From CAJCIS01 sp965276755 (GTDB lineage: Bacteria > Pseudomonadota > Alphaproteobacteria > Acetobacterales > Acetobacteraceae): a stretch of 64,000 nt of DNA. Position numbers and translations under genes: made by a program. The notes beneath the pieces were generated by a model that searched no databases, was not told where the DNA came from, and was given only the letters and a program-made list of their open reading frames with translations. Below are positions 34,651 to 42,985 of this stretch, piece by piece (positions within the stretch are counted from its first letter, which is position 1; each line of letters opens with the position of its first letter). The stretch covers positions 2,604,001-2,668,000 of the forward strand of contig OZ255625.1 in the NCBI GenBank assembly GCA_965276755.1, in the 5' to 3' direction.

Positions 34651-36560
34651 GCGGCGTGTTCCAGGCTGCGGGCGCCGGCAGGTGCGGCGGAGAGGGTGTG
34701 CAGGAAGCCTTCGAATGCCAGCAGCAGCCAGATGGCCGTCGTGTTGTCAGCCCCGGCCGCTTGGGCATCGATCACGCTGGCAATCGCCGCCTCGTCGAAC
34801 AGGCCCTGGGACAGCATGTCCTCGCCCAGCAGGCGGGCGCGCAGGCGGGGCAGGTTGGCGCGGAAATAGGGGCCCATGTCCGTGCCGAAGCCCTGCTTGG
34901 GGCGGTAGAGGATCTCGCGCGGCAGCAGATCCTCCATGGCGCGCTTGAGCACGTATTTGCCTTCCCGGCCGCGGATTTTCAGGCGCGCGGGCAGGGACAG
35001 GCCCCAACTGACCAGCGCGTGGTCGAGGAACGGCGCGCGCATTTCCAGCGAGGCGGCCATGCTGGCGCGATCCGCCTTGGTCAGGATGTCGCCTGGCAGC
35101 CAGGTAGCCAGGTCGGCGAGTTGGGCGGACAGCAGTGGATCGGTATCCTCGTTGGCGGTCATTTCGGCGGCGAGCGGGGCGAAGGGGTCGTGTCCGTCCA
35201 GGCGCGCGCGCAATTGGGGCGAGAACAGCGCGTGGCGTTGGGCGGCGTGCATGCGGGTGGAGATGCGCGCGAAGCCCTCGGCGTCATTGAGGCTGAGTTC
35301 GGTCAGCGTGTGGCGGGCGCGCAGGAAGCGCGGCGCGCGGTCCAGCTTGGGGTAGATGGCGGCCAGGCGCGCGATCAGGTGGCGGCGGGCGGGACCGGGC
35401 ACGTAGCGGCGGGCGGCGGAGACCAGCATGTGCCAGCGCGTGCGTCGGTAGCCGGCAAAGACCTCGTCGCCGCCATCGCCGGAGAGTGCGACCGTGGCGT
35501 GGCGGCGGGCCAGGCGGCAGACCGTGGCCGTGGGCACCGAGGAGGCGTCGCCGAAGGGTTCTGCGAAGATGGTGGCTTGGGTGCGCGCGGCATCGATCAT
35601 GTCGACAGCCGCGGCGCGGTCTTCGTGCTGGCGCGTGGCGTAGCGGGCGGCGACCTGGCGGGCGTAGGGGGTTTCGTCCTCGGCCCCGTCGAAGCCGATG
35701 GTGAAGCTGTCGAGCGGGGTTTCGCGCAGGCCGGCGGCGATGGCGACGATGGCGCTGCTGTCCACCCCGCCGGAGAGAAAGGCGCCGAGCGGTACATCGG
35801 CCACCAGGCGTTCGGCGGTGGCGCGGGTCAGGTGGGCGCGGAGGTCGGCGGTGGCATCGGCTTCGGTCGTGGGCACCACGTGGCGCGGCGGGCTCCAGTA
35901 GCGGGCGAGCACTGGGGGGCGGCCGCGGTCGATGGTCAGCGTGTGGGCGGGGGGGAGCTTGTGGATGCCTTCGAAGATGGTGGCGGGCTCGGGCACGTAG
36001 CCGAAGGCGAAGTAATCCTCAGTTGAGGTAGCACTTATGGCGCGGGGGCAGCCGGGGAGGAGCGTGAGCGCCTGGAGTTCGGAGGCGAAGGCGAAATCAC
36101 CGCCAATGGTGGTGTGGTGGAAGGGCTTCTTGCCGAGGCGGTCCCTCGCGCAGAAGAGCGTGGCGCGGCGCCGGTCCCACAGCGCGAACGCGAACATGCC
36201 GGAGAGGCGGGTCACGCAATCGGGGCCGAAGCTCTCCCAGGCGTGGATGATGGCTTCGGTGTCGCAGCGGTTGCGGAAGATGTGGCCTAGCGCGGCCAGT
36301 TCGTGGCGCAGGGCTTCGAAATTGTAGATTTCGCCGTTGAAGACGATGGCGATGCTGTGATCTTCGTTATACATCGGCTGGTGGCCGCCGGCGGGGTCGA
36401 TGATGGCGAGGCGGCGGTGGCCCAGCGCGATGCCTGGCGCGAGGTGGAAGCCTTCGCCGTCCGGGCCGCGATGGGCGAGCGCGTCGGTCATGCGCTTGAT
36501 GGGGGCGCGGGCGGGGGCTGTGGCCGTGTCTTGATACAGGATTCCGGCTATGCCGCACAT
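34647..36560 (-). CDS. asnB: Asparagine synthase (glutamine-hydrolysing) family, amidotransferase
   Basis: A 637-residue enzyme. Cys2 of MCGIAGILYQ is the glutaminase nucleophile; RGPDGEG and NGEIYNFEALR complete the class II amidotransferase domain (1-210). The synthetase domain has the PP-loop AFLSGGVDSSAIVAIA (about 260) and SLALSGDGGDEVFAGYRR. The family makes Asn from Asp, ATP and Gln, but copies linked to glycosyltransferases often act on exopolysaccharides or other secreted products, as in exosortase-linked loci. Given the overlapping GT4 gene that role is plausible. The ATG at 36560 leaves Cys in position 2, as required. Confidence 0.9.
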   Translation of the reverse strand: MCGIAGILYQDTATAPARAPIKRMTDALAHRGPDGEGFHLAPGIALGHRRLAIIDPAGGHQPMYNEDHSIAIVFNGEIYNFEALRHELAALGHIFRNRCDTEAIIHAWESFGPDCVTRLSGMFAFALWDRRRATLFCARDRLGKKPFHHTTIGGDFAFASELQALTLLPGCPRAISATSTEDYFAFGYVPEPATIFEGIHKLPPAHTLTIDRGRPPVLARYWSPPRHVVPTTEADATADLRAHLTRATAERLVADVPLGAFLSGGVDSSAIVAIAAGLRETPLDSFTIGFDGAEDETPYARQVAARYATRQHEDRAAAVDMIDAARTQATIFAEPFGDASSVPTATVCRLARRHATVALSGDGGDEVFAGYRRTRWHMLVSAARRYVPGPARRHLIARLAAIYPKLDRAPRFLRARHTLTELSLNDAEGFARISTRMHAAQRHALFSPQLRARLDGHDPFAPLAAEMTANEDTDPLLSAQLADLATWLPGDILTKADRASMAASLEMRAPFLDHALVSWGLSLPARLKIRGREGKYVLKRAMEDLLPREILYRPKQGFGTDMGPYFRANLPRLRARLLGEDMLSQGLFDEAAIASVIDAQAAGADNTTAIWLLLAFEGFLHTLSAAPAGARSLEHAA

Positions 36561-36602
36561 GGTATTACCTCGGTGGGGCGGGGTATAGCATGGCAGGGCA
36601 AG

Positions 36603-36722
36603 GATGAAGAAAGGCTGGGGGAGATGTGCCATCCCCCCCAGACCCCCCGTCGATTTGGGGCATCGTTCTAATAAATGACGGGGGGTCGGGGGGGATGGCA
36701 CATCTCCCCCAGCCTTTCTTCC
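36603..36722. repeat. Family B palindromic repeat, full copy
   Basis: One of the best-preserved copies: AAGGCTGGGGGAGATGTGCC to CCCCGTCGATTT, loop, then AATGACGGGGGGTC to GGCACATCTCCCCCAGCC. It lies between divergent genes (asnB and the phosphoesterase) and directly precedes the phosphoesterase start, so it cannot be merely a terminator. Confidence 0.85.
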
Positions 36723-36740
36723 ACTTCAAGGGAGTTAACC

Positions 36741-37643
36741 ATGAATGCAACAATTGCAGCGCTGCCGATGCTGTTCCTGGCCGGCCTGGCTCCGGCCGCA
36801 AGCGTCAGCCATTACGACCATATCTTTGTCATCATGGAAGAAAATCACGAATACAACCAGATCATCGGCAACACGAACGCACCCAACATCAACGCCTATG
36901 CCGCCACCTATGGTCTAGCCACTGACTACGATGCCGTGACCCACCCCAGCGCGCCCAATTACGTGGCCCTGACCGGCGGGTCCTATTTCGGCATACAGGA
37001 CGACAATCCCTGGCAAACCCACAAGCTGGACCAGCCCAGCCTGACCAGCCAGATCGACGCGGCCGGGCTCAGCTGGCGCGGCTATTTTCAGTCCATGCCG
37101 CGCGCCGGCTTCAAGGGCAATTGCTCTGCCGGGCCGTGCTATTACGCCTCCAAGCACAACGGGCCGATCTATTTCGACAGCGTCAATTCCAGCAAGAAGG
37201 AGCTGAAGAAGGAGGTGCCGATCACCCAGCTCGCGAAAGATCTTGCGGGCAAGAGCGTGGCCAATTTCGCGGTGATCGTGCCCGATATCTGCCACGACAT
37301 GCATGGCGGCACCGGCAGTTGCGCCAGTGACACGGACGCGCAACTTGTTTCGGCCGGTGATACGTATGCCGCGGGCGTGGTGTCGCAGATCACGGGTGCG
37401 GCGTTCTGGGGCAAGGGCAACAACGCGATTGTGCTGGTGTGGGATGAGGGCACGACGAATGACGGCGGCGGCGGGCACGTTGCCGCGGTGGTCATCACGA
37501 ATAATGGCGGTCGCGGTCTGGCGGACGGGACGGCATACAATCATTATGGATTGCTGGCGACAATACAGGACGCGCTGGGGCTTGGGTGTTTGCAGAATAG
37601 CTGCACGGCGACACCGATGAGCGCGTTGTTTGCACATCCATAG
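36741..37643 (+). CDS. Secreted phosphoesterase (phospholipase C / acid phosphatase-like, alkaline phosphatase superfamily)
   Basis: A 300-residue protein with a short signal peptide (IAALPMLFLAGLAPAAS). HYDHIFVIMEENHEYNQIIG is the metal-binding N-terminal motif of the phosphoesterase family that includes phospholipase C and AcpA. THPSAPNYVALTGG, NFAVIVPDICHDMHGG and VLVWDEGT carry the other conserved acidic and His residues. It should remove phosphate from organic esters in the periplasm, which could link it to the phosphate regulon at 11.5 kb, though no Pho box is evident here. GGGAG precedes the ATG at 36741. Confidence 0.85.
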   Translation: MNATIAALPMLFLAGLAPAASVSHYDHIFVIMEENHEYNQIIGNTNAPNINAYAATYGLATDYDAVTHPSAPNYVALTGGSYFGIQDDNPWQTHKLDQPSLTSQIDAAGLSWRGYFQSMPRAGFKGNCSAGPCYYASKHNGPIYFDSVNSSKKELKKEVPITQLAKDLAGKSVANFAVIVPDICHDMHGGTGSCASDTDAQLVSAGDTYAAGVVSQITGAAFWGKGNNAIVLVWDEGTTNDGGGGHVAAVVITNNGGRGLADGTAYNHYGLLATIQDALGLGCLQNSCTATPMSALFAHP

Positions 37644-37859
37644 ACGCTTCCCGCTTTAAGCATCGTGTTTTCCCGTGCGGCCTGTGCGCGCTGACTAACG
37701 GCCGCCGCACGGGGAATGTGCCGGCGCAGAGCGTGCGGTGCAGCATTCCGCCAGCCCGGGATGACAGGCGCTGATCGAACAGTGGCTCCACCTGATCCAC
37801 AACCAGGTGCCGGCTGACGCGGCCGGTATGGTTCAATCAGTTTTTGGGGAGTAGGCATC
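37644..37859. other. Intergenic region with a long stem-loop
   Basis: TTCCCGTGCGGCC (about 37672) pairs with GGCCGCCGCACGGGGAA (about 37706) around a loop of some 20 bases. No T-run follows on either strand. The remainder encodes nothing convincing, although codons 37771-37854 just before the next gene form a start-less open stretch. Confidence 0.35.
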
Positions 37860-38153
37860 GTGTTACCGATGGACGAGCCCACGCGGCAGGAGATGGCAGG
37901 CTTGATCGAAGGTTTGGGTCCGGAGCGCCGCGCCAGAATCGCCGCGCTGACGGAGACAGGCCTCTACGAACTTCACTGGAGCTTGGGCCTGGGTATCCGC
38001 AATGCCATAAGGCTCGGCAAGCTCTCTCTGCTACACGCCTGGGCCCGCACCGCTAACACCAACCCCTTCGGCAAAAGCCTGGATGACCTTTCGCACATGA
38101 TTATTGTGGAAGTTTGGAAGACGATCCGTGATCAAGACGATCCTGGCGCCTAG
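37860..38153 (+). CDS. DUF6794-like small protein
   Basis: 97 residues, soluble and probably helical. TETGLYELHWSLGLGIRNAIRL and DDLSHMIIVEVWKTI match the pattern of DUF6794 proteins as I remember it: L-x-x-[LH]-x-x-LG-x-x-IRN, then DD-x-S-x-x-I-[IV]-x-x-x-W. The function of that family is unknown. The GTG at 37860 has GGGGAG eight bases upstream; an ATG three codons in is the alternative. It is flanked by repeat-free DNA and stands alone. Confidence 0.6.
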   Translation: MLPMDEPTRQEMAGLIEGLGPERRARIAALTETGLYELHWSLGLGIRNAIRLGKLSLLHAWARTANTNPFGKSLDDLSHMIIVEVWKTIRDQDDPGA

Positions 38154-38221
38154 GCGGCACTCTAGATCGGGAGAGAGGGCGAATCGACGCCGGCCGGCGG
38201 GCCTGCCATAAGCTGCGCCAC

Positions 38222-39145
38222 ATGACCCGAACGCCAAAGCTCGTCACCCTCCTAATCGCAACGGCCGCTACGGCCCAAGCCGCCACCCTCCAGGTCGGCC
38301 CCGGTGCCCGCTACACCCAACCCTCCGCCGCCATCGCAGACGCCAGCGCCGGTGACACGATCGCCATCGCCCCTGGCCAGTATTTCGACTGCGCAACCGT
38401 GCGCACTCCGCATTTGATCATCCAAGGCGTGGGCGACCCGACCCAGATCGTGCTGACCGACAAGGCCTGCGCCGGCAAGGCCCTGCTGGTCATCGACGCC
38501 CCGAACGTGACCGTGCGCAACCTGACGCTCACCCGCGCCCGCGTGCCGGACGGCAATGGCGCGGGCATCCGCATGGAAGGCGGCGACCTGGCCGTGGACG
38601 GCGTGCACTTCATCAACAACCAGAACGGCATCCTGACCGCCGCCGGCCCCTGGACCCTGACCGTCACCAACAGCACCTTCGACCGCAACGGCACCTGCAA
38701 GGAGGCCTGCGCCCACGGCATCTACGCGGGCTCGATCGACCGCGTGATCGTGCGGAACTCGCACTTCATCGCCACCAAGGAGGCGCACCACATCAAGTCC
38801 CGCGCGCGCTCCACCGAAATCAGCGGCTGCACGATCGAGGACGGGCCCAACGGCACCGCCAGCTACCTGATCGAGGCGCCAAACGGCGGCAGCCTGATCG
38901 TGCGCGGCAACACGCTGGAAAAAGGGCCGCAGGCGCAGAACCACAGTGCGGCAATCGTCATTGGCGATGAGGGCGTGACGCAGCCCACGCCGCAGATTAC
39001 GATAACCGACAATATTTTTACCAACGACATGCCCAGCCATCGCACGGCGTTCGTTAATAACGACACGGCGACCGAGGCGCAGCTGAGGGGCAATCATCTG
39101 CATGGGTCTGTGGATCCGCTCAGGGGTGATGGCATAAGTAATTAA
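38222..39145 (+). CDS. Secreted right-handed beta-helix protein
   Basis: A 307-residue exported protein with signal peptide LVTLLIATAATAQAA. QVGPGARYTQPSAAIADASAGDTIAIAPGQYF is the typical start of a pectate-lyase-like solenoid, and later turns show the spaced N-x-[TL]-x and V-x-[IF] pattern (VRNLTLTRARV, VDGVHFINNQNGIL, VRNSHFIATKEAHH, ITDNIFTNDM). Carbohydrate binding or cleavage is usual for the fold, but no catalytic set can be named. It precedes the flippase gene, separated by a family A repeat, so a role in polysaccharide handling is only suggestive. Confidence 0.8.
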   Translation: MTRTPKLVTLLIATAATAQAATLQVGPGARYTQPSAAIADASAGDTIAIAPGQYFDCATVRTPHLIIQGVGDPTQIVLTDKACAGKALLVIDAPNVTVRNLTLTRARVPDGNGAGIRMEGGDLAVDGVHFINNQNGILTAAGPWTLTVTNSTFDRNGTCKEACAHGIYAGSIDRVIVRNSHFIATKEAHHIKSRARSTEISGCTIEDGPNGTASYLIEAPNGGSLIVRGNTLEKGPQAQNHSAAIVIGDEGVTQPTPQITITDNIFTNDMPSHRTAFVNNDTATEAQLRGNHLHGSVDPLRGDGISN

Positions 39146-39250
39146 GGAAGAAGTTCTTTTTTGAAAAAAAGAACCAAAAAACTTTTGAATGTTAAGCGGT
39201 AGGAGCAAAAGTTTTTTGCTTCTTTTTTTCAAAAAAAGAAGAACTTCCCC
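39146..39250. repeat. Family A palindromic repeat, paired copy
   Basis: The left half has stem GTTCTTTTTTGAAAAAAAGAAC and the right half CTTCTTTTTTTCAAAAAAAGAAG, joined by CAAAAAACTTTTG and its complement around a 20-base centre. The two halves differ by a swapped base pair, a compensatory change within one element. Confidence 0.85.
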
Positions 39251-39265
39251 TCCAAGAGACCGCCA

Positions 39266-40852
39266 ATGCCTGCCGTTCCACGCCTGCTGGCCAGCTCCAC
39301 GCTTTACTTCGCCGGCAATCTGGCCGGCCGCGCCGTCAGCTTCCTTATGCTGCCCTTCTACGGCCGCCACCTCTCGCCCAGCCAATACGGCGTGCTCAGC
39401 CTGATCGAGCTGTCGATCACGATCATCGCCATCGTCTTCGGCCTGCAAAGCATCGGCCAGACCCTGACCCGCATCTATCACGACCAGACCACGGAGGATC
39501 AGCGCGCGCGCGTCGTCTCGACAGCTTTGGTCGCCTCTCTGGCGGGCGCCGTAGTGGTGGCGGCGCTGGCCATCGTCTGCGCCGGGCCGATCGCACGCGC
39601 CATCGCGCTGCCAGACCAGGTCAGCCTGCTCCGCGCGGGGCTGGTGGCCATGGTCTTCAGCACGGTGGGCGAGGTCGTGCTGGTGTATCAGCGCATCCGC
39701 GAACGCGCCGGCTTCTTTCTGGCCTATTCCCTTATCGCACTGGCACTGACCGTCAGCCTGAACATCTGGTTTATCGGCTGGCTGGGGCTCGGCGTCTGGG
39801 GCTTTGTGACCAGCAAGCTGGTCGTCTCTGGCGCCGGCTGCGTGTTCCTGATGGGCCATGCGCTACGCGAAGTCGGCGTCGGGTTTGCCCGGCGCCACGC
39901 CAGCGCCATGGCCCGCTTCGGCGCGCCGCTGGTGCTCTCTTCAGTCGGCTATTACGCGATCCATTTCAGTGACCGCCTGTTTCTGGCGCATGTCAGCAAG
40001 GCCGATGTCGGCATCTATTCGATGGCGTATAATTTCGCTTTCCTGCTGAGCATCCTGGTCGGCGACAGCTTCGGCAAGAGCTGGAACGTCACCTTCTACA
40101 GCTACGCCGAAAGCCAGGGCTGGCAGGGCCGTTTCGTGCGCATCGGCACCTGGCTGTTCTACGTGCTGGCGGCGGCGGCCATTGCGATTTCGCTACTGGG
40201 GCGGGACGTTCTGGTGCTGCTGCTACCGAGCGCCTACGTGCCGCCTTTCCTGATGCTGCCGGTTCTTCTGCTCGGATACTTCTTCCGCGAAATTGGCGAC
40301 TTCTTCCGCAACATCCTGCTGATCGACATGGGCTCGGGCCTGGTCGGGCGCATTGCGCTGGGTGGGGCCGCGGTCAATTTAGCGCTCAACTGGCTGCTGA
40401 TCTCAGGCCCGTTGGGGATGGGGATTTGGGGCGCTGCGGCGTCCACCACGCTGACCTGGCTGCTCTATTGCGCGGTGTGCTGGGTGGCCGCGCGGCGCGC
40501 GCACGGGGTTACGTTCAGCTTCTGGCCGCTGGCGCGGCTGGCGGTGCTGGGATGCCTGGTCATTGCCGCGCATGGCGCCGCGCGCGTGGACAATCCCTAT
40601 GCGCAACTGCTCGCCGATCTGGGATGGCTGGCGCTGTTTCTGGCCAGTTCCGCGGTAATCTATCTGGAGCGTGACCACAGGCGGGAGGCCATGACCGTGG
40701 CGCGCGGTGCGCTTCAAACGGCGTTGGGCACTGGGGCAAAACTTCGGGTAAAATCATTGTTTTATAAGAATGGAAGGCCAGGGGCTCTGCCCCTGGACCC
40801 CGCCAAGGACAAGTCCTTGGAACCTAATCATTCAAGCGCATCGAAAACTTAG
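39266..40852 (+). CDS. Polysaccharide flippase (MATE/MVF superfamily, Wzx-like)
   Basis: A 528-residue integral membrane protein with 12-14 predicted helices. LASSTLYFAGNLAGRAVSFLMLPFYGRHLSPSQYGVLSLIEL is the characteristic opening of oligosaccharide flippases. It would move lipid-linked sugar units across the inner membrane. The last 26 residues (from GRPGALPLDPAKDKSLEP) are encoded by a family C repeat, so the native C-terminus has been replaced. The glycosyltransferase/asnB pair 3-5 kb away may supply its substrate, but no complete polysaccharide locus is present. Confidence 0.85.
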   Translation: MPAVPRLLASSTLYFAGNLAGRAVSFLMLPFYGRHLSPSQYGVLSLIELSITIIAIVFGLQSIGQTLTRIYHDQTTEDQRARVVSTALVASLAGAVVVAALAIVCAGPIARAIALPDQVSLLRAGLVAMVFSTVGEVVLVYQRIRERAGFFLAYSLIALALTVSLNIWFIGWLGLGVWGFVTSKLVVSGAGCVFLMGHALREVGVGFARRHASAMARFGAPLVLSSVGYYAIHFSDRLFLAHVSKADVGIYSMAYNFAFLLSILVGDSFGKSWNVTFYSYAESQGWQGRFVRIGTWLFYVLAAAAIAISLLGRDVLVLLLPSAYVPPFLMLPVLLLGYFFREIGDFFRNILLIDMGSGLVGRIALGGAAVNLALNWLLISGPLGMGIWGAAASTTLTWLLYCAVCWVAARRAHGVTFSFWPLARLAVLGCLVIAAHGAARVDNPYAQLLADLGWLALFLASSAVIYLERDHRREAMTVARGALQTALGTGAKLRVKSLFYKNGRPGALPLDPAKDKSLEPNHSSASKT

Positions 40853-40911
40853 GGGGGTCTGGAGCCTCAGGCCCCAGCGGGGTCCAGGGGCAGAGCCCTG
40901 GCCTTCTTGTT
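40770..40911. repeat. Family C palindromic repeat, full copy overlapping the flippase 3' end
   Basis: GGCCAGGGGCTCTGCCCCTGG, GACCCCGCCAAGGACAAGTCC, then GGAGCCTCAGGCCCC and GGGGTCCAGGGGCAGAGCCC. Bases 40770-40852 double as flippase codons. Confidence 0.8.
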
Positions 40912-41006
40912 GCTTACGCAACAAAGTTACCCGGGGTTTTGCCCCACCTACCAGGCACTGCTCGCCCAGCCTTCCTGACACCATCAGACGTTCGGCAAAC
41001 TTCTGC

Positions 41007-41810
41007 TCAAGCCGGCGTCAGTCCGGAGCGCGGAATATAGGGCGCATGCGCCTCGATCTGCCGGCGCAAGGAAAGCCGCAACGGCGCGGCGCGCTGTTTC
41101 AGCTCGTCGACAAAGCGCTGGCGCGCCGGGTCCGAAGCCACGCGGAACGGTGCCCAGGCACTGAGCGCAGGCTGGGTGGACATGTCGGGCGGAACGCCGG
41201 CAATATCGGGGTTCTGGTAGAAGACCTCATCAAGCGTCCAATTGCGATTGGATTCGTGTATCACCAGAGCGATCATGTAATTGGGTGGCTGCACATTGAG
41301 CAGATCCAGCTGTCGCATGGTTGCCGCACTGATGCTTTGCGGTACGGTGCGCCACAGCGCGGGGCGGACGAAGCCGATTGAAGCGCAATCCTGATCGCCC
41401 TGAGGCAGCGCGCGCGGAATATCGTTCCAGATCACGTCGGTTGCCCGACAGACCACGCTGACCGGAAAGCCGTTGGACGCTGGCTGGGCGTTGCCGGAGA
41501 GGACAAGAACGCCGTTCAACGTCGGGCCATCGACACGTACGAGCGCCATGAATGCCCCGATCAGCACGCCGGTCTTGGTGGACACCGCCTGCGTGGCTGC
41601 GACCTTCCACCGCCCCTCAGGCAGGAGCATCGTGCGGTTGAGGAAGGTGATCGAAGCCGACGCGTCCTGATTGAGCGGCGGCACCATGGCGGCCGGGAAC
41701 ATGGAAGAACCGTTCTGGATGGCCAGGGGGATGCGCGCAGGCGTGAGGCTGCTCTGCGGCACGCAACCGGCCATCAATGGCACCAGAAGCAGACAAGTCC
41801 AACGTCTCAT
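41007..41810 (-). CDS. Hypothetical lipoprotein
   Basis: 267 residues. MRRWTCLLLVPLMAGC is a lipoprotein signal with lipobox LMAGC (Cys16). The mature protein has a region rich in beta-strands (ASITFLNRTMLLPEGRWKVA, GVLIGAFMALVRV) and a basic C-terminus. No catalytic motif or named domain is recognised. It should be attached to the outer or inner membrane on the periplasmic side. It stands alone, with a family C repeat downstream. Confidence 0.65.
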   Translation of the reverse strand: MRRWTCLLLVPLMAGCVPQSSLTPARIPLAIQNGSSMFPAAMVPPLNQDASASITFLNRTMLLPEGRWKVAATQAVSTKTGVLIGAFMALVRVDGPTLNGVLVLSGNAQPASNGFPVSVVCRATDVIWNDIPRALPQGDQDCASIGFVRPALWRTVPQSISAATMRQLDLLNVQPPNYMIALVIHESNRNWTLDEVFYQNPDIAGVPPDMSTQPALSAWAPFRVASDPARQRFVDELKQRAAPLRLSLRRQIEAHAPYIPRSGLTPA

Positions 41811-41914
41811 GGCGATATCATTCCTCCGCCCGCTATGCTGATAAATGCACGCATGTGGCCGGCGTGCCAAATGCGCCCTAGGGTGCAAACGGGCGGTTAC
41901 CGGCGGGTGTGGAT

Positions 41915-42562
41915 ATGGAGCTGATCGGGTCACTCGGCTGCGGATCGATGATCGTGGAGCTGGCGATGGCGCTGACCGGCCTGCCGTGCACGGTGACCGA
42001 TGTTCCCTATCTGGGCGATGGACCCGAACGGGCGCGGCTGCTCTGCCTCAACTCGCTCGGCCAGGTGCCGACATTGATTCTGGATAACGGCACGGTCATG
42101 ACGGAGTCCGCGGCGATCCTGTTGTATCTGGACGATCTGGCGCCTACCGCTGGGCTCATTCCGCCGGCGGGCTCGGCCGGGCGCGCCGCCTTTCTCAACC
42201 GGTTGATCCTGCTGGTGGCCGCTATATACCCGACTTTCACCTATGGTGACGAGCCCGCGCGATGGACCGAGCCTGGCGCATCGGCCGAACTACTCCGCGC
42301 GCGCACCGATACTGCGCGCGAGGCAATGTTTCTGCGTTGGGAGCAGGCCGCAGGCGCTGGGCCATACGCTGCGGGTGCGGCCGTCTCGGCTCTGGACTTG
42401 TATCTGATCCCGATGACGCGTTGGCGTCCGCGGCGGCCCTGGTTTGCCGGTCATGCGCCGCGGCTGATGGGGTTTGCCGATGAGGCCGTTGCCCATGCGG
42501 CGCTGGCGCCGGTGCTGGCGCGGCATTTGCAGGCGTGGGAGAACGGAGCGGAAGCTTGGTAA
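41915..42562 (+). CDS. Glutathione S-transferase family protein
   Basis: 215 residues. The N-terminal thioredoxin-like domain shows NSLGQVPTLILDNGTVMTESAAILLYLDD, the GSH-binding cis-Pro (QVP) and E-S pair. The all-helical C-terminal domain follows from about residue 85. GCGSMIVELAMALTG replaces the usual SPF motif, so the catalytic residue may be Cys9 or Ser11. The substrate is unknown. ATG 41915 is preferred over a GTG two codons upstream. Confidence 0.85.
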   Translation: MELIGSLGCGSMIVELAMALTGLPCTVTDVPYLGDGPERARLLCLNSLGQVPTLILDNGTVMTESAAILLYLDDLAPTAGLIPPAGSAGRAAFLNRLILLVAAIYPTFTYGDEPARWTEPGASAELLRARTDTAREAMFLRWEQAAGAGPYAAGAAVSALDLYLIPMTRWRPRRPWFAGHAPRLMGFADEAVAHAALAPVLARHLQAWENGAEAW

Positions 42563-42645
42563 TCAAGACAGATTGGGGGAGCAGTACCTTGGGCGGGTCG
42601 GCGCATGCGCCGACCGATTCCGCCCAAACCCCCGTCTTCATTTAA
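42563..42645. repeat. Family B repeat with a replaced centre
   Basis: The outer arm GATTGGGGGAG is followed by a foreign core containing GGTCGGCGCATGCGCCGACC (42596-42615, a perfect 20-base palindrome) enclosed by GGGCGG and CCGCCC. It then continues AACCCCCGTCTTCATTTAAA as in family B. The right mirrored arm is absent. Confidence 0.65.
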
Positions 42646-42670
42646 ACAAGGACTAGCCTTGAGGAACACC

Positions 42671-42976
42671 ATGATCGTCAGCGTCATCTATCCCAAGACA
42701 ACAACCTCGCATTTCGACCACGACTATTACGTGCACAGTCATATTCCGCTGGTGAACCGCACCTACGGCGCGCATGGCATGCAAAGCTTCAAGGTGCTGC
42801 GTGGCACGTCATCGCTCGGCGGGGCCGCGGCCTACGAGCTGATCGCGCTGCTGGAATTTGCCGACATGGAAAGTTTCATCAAGGCGGCCGGTGCCCACGC
42901 CGATGAAGTGATGGAAGACGTTGCCAAGTTCACCAACATCCATCCGATCGTGCAGTTCAACGACAGCGTTCGTTGA
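42671..42976 (+). CDS. EthD family protein
   Basis: 101 residues with the dimeric alpha/beta-barrel (ferredoxin-like) fold. IVSVIYPKTTTSHFDHDYYVHSHIPLV is the EthD signature, with the conserved F-D-x-x-Y-x-x-x-H-x-P-L. ELIALLEFADMESFIKAAGAHADEVMEDV and IHPIVQFNDSV complete it. Members act as small isomerase- or cyclase-like helpers in degradation pathways, but most are uncharacterised. Its stop is nine bases before the aminopeptidase start, so the two are probably co-transcribed, although no functional tie is obvious. Confidence 0.88.
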   Translation: MIVSVIYPKTTTSHFDHDYYVHSHIPLVNRTYGAHGMQSFKVLRGTSSLGGAAAYELIALLEFADMESFIKAAGAHADEVMEDVAKFTNIHPIVQFNDSVR

Positions 42977-42985
42977 TTGGCGATC

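Noticed and set aside
37669..37722. Stem-loop after the phosphoesterase as a terminator
   Set aside because: The stem is strong but no U-run follows on either strand and the loop is long, so I list it only as a structure in the intergenic note.
38252..39859. 535-codon minus-strand frame across the beta-helix and flippase genes
   Set aside because: It runs opposite two well-supported genes and through a family A repeat, and its product is repetitive and His/Ala-rich with no recognisable motif.
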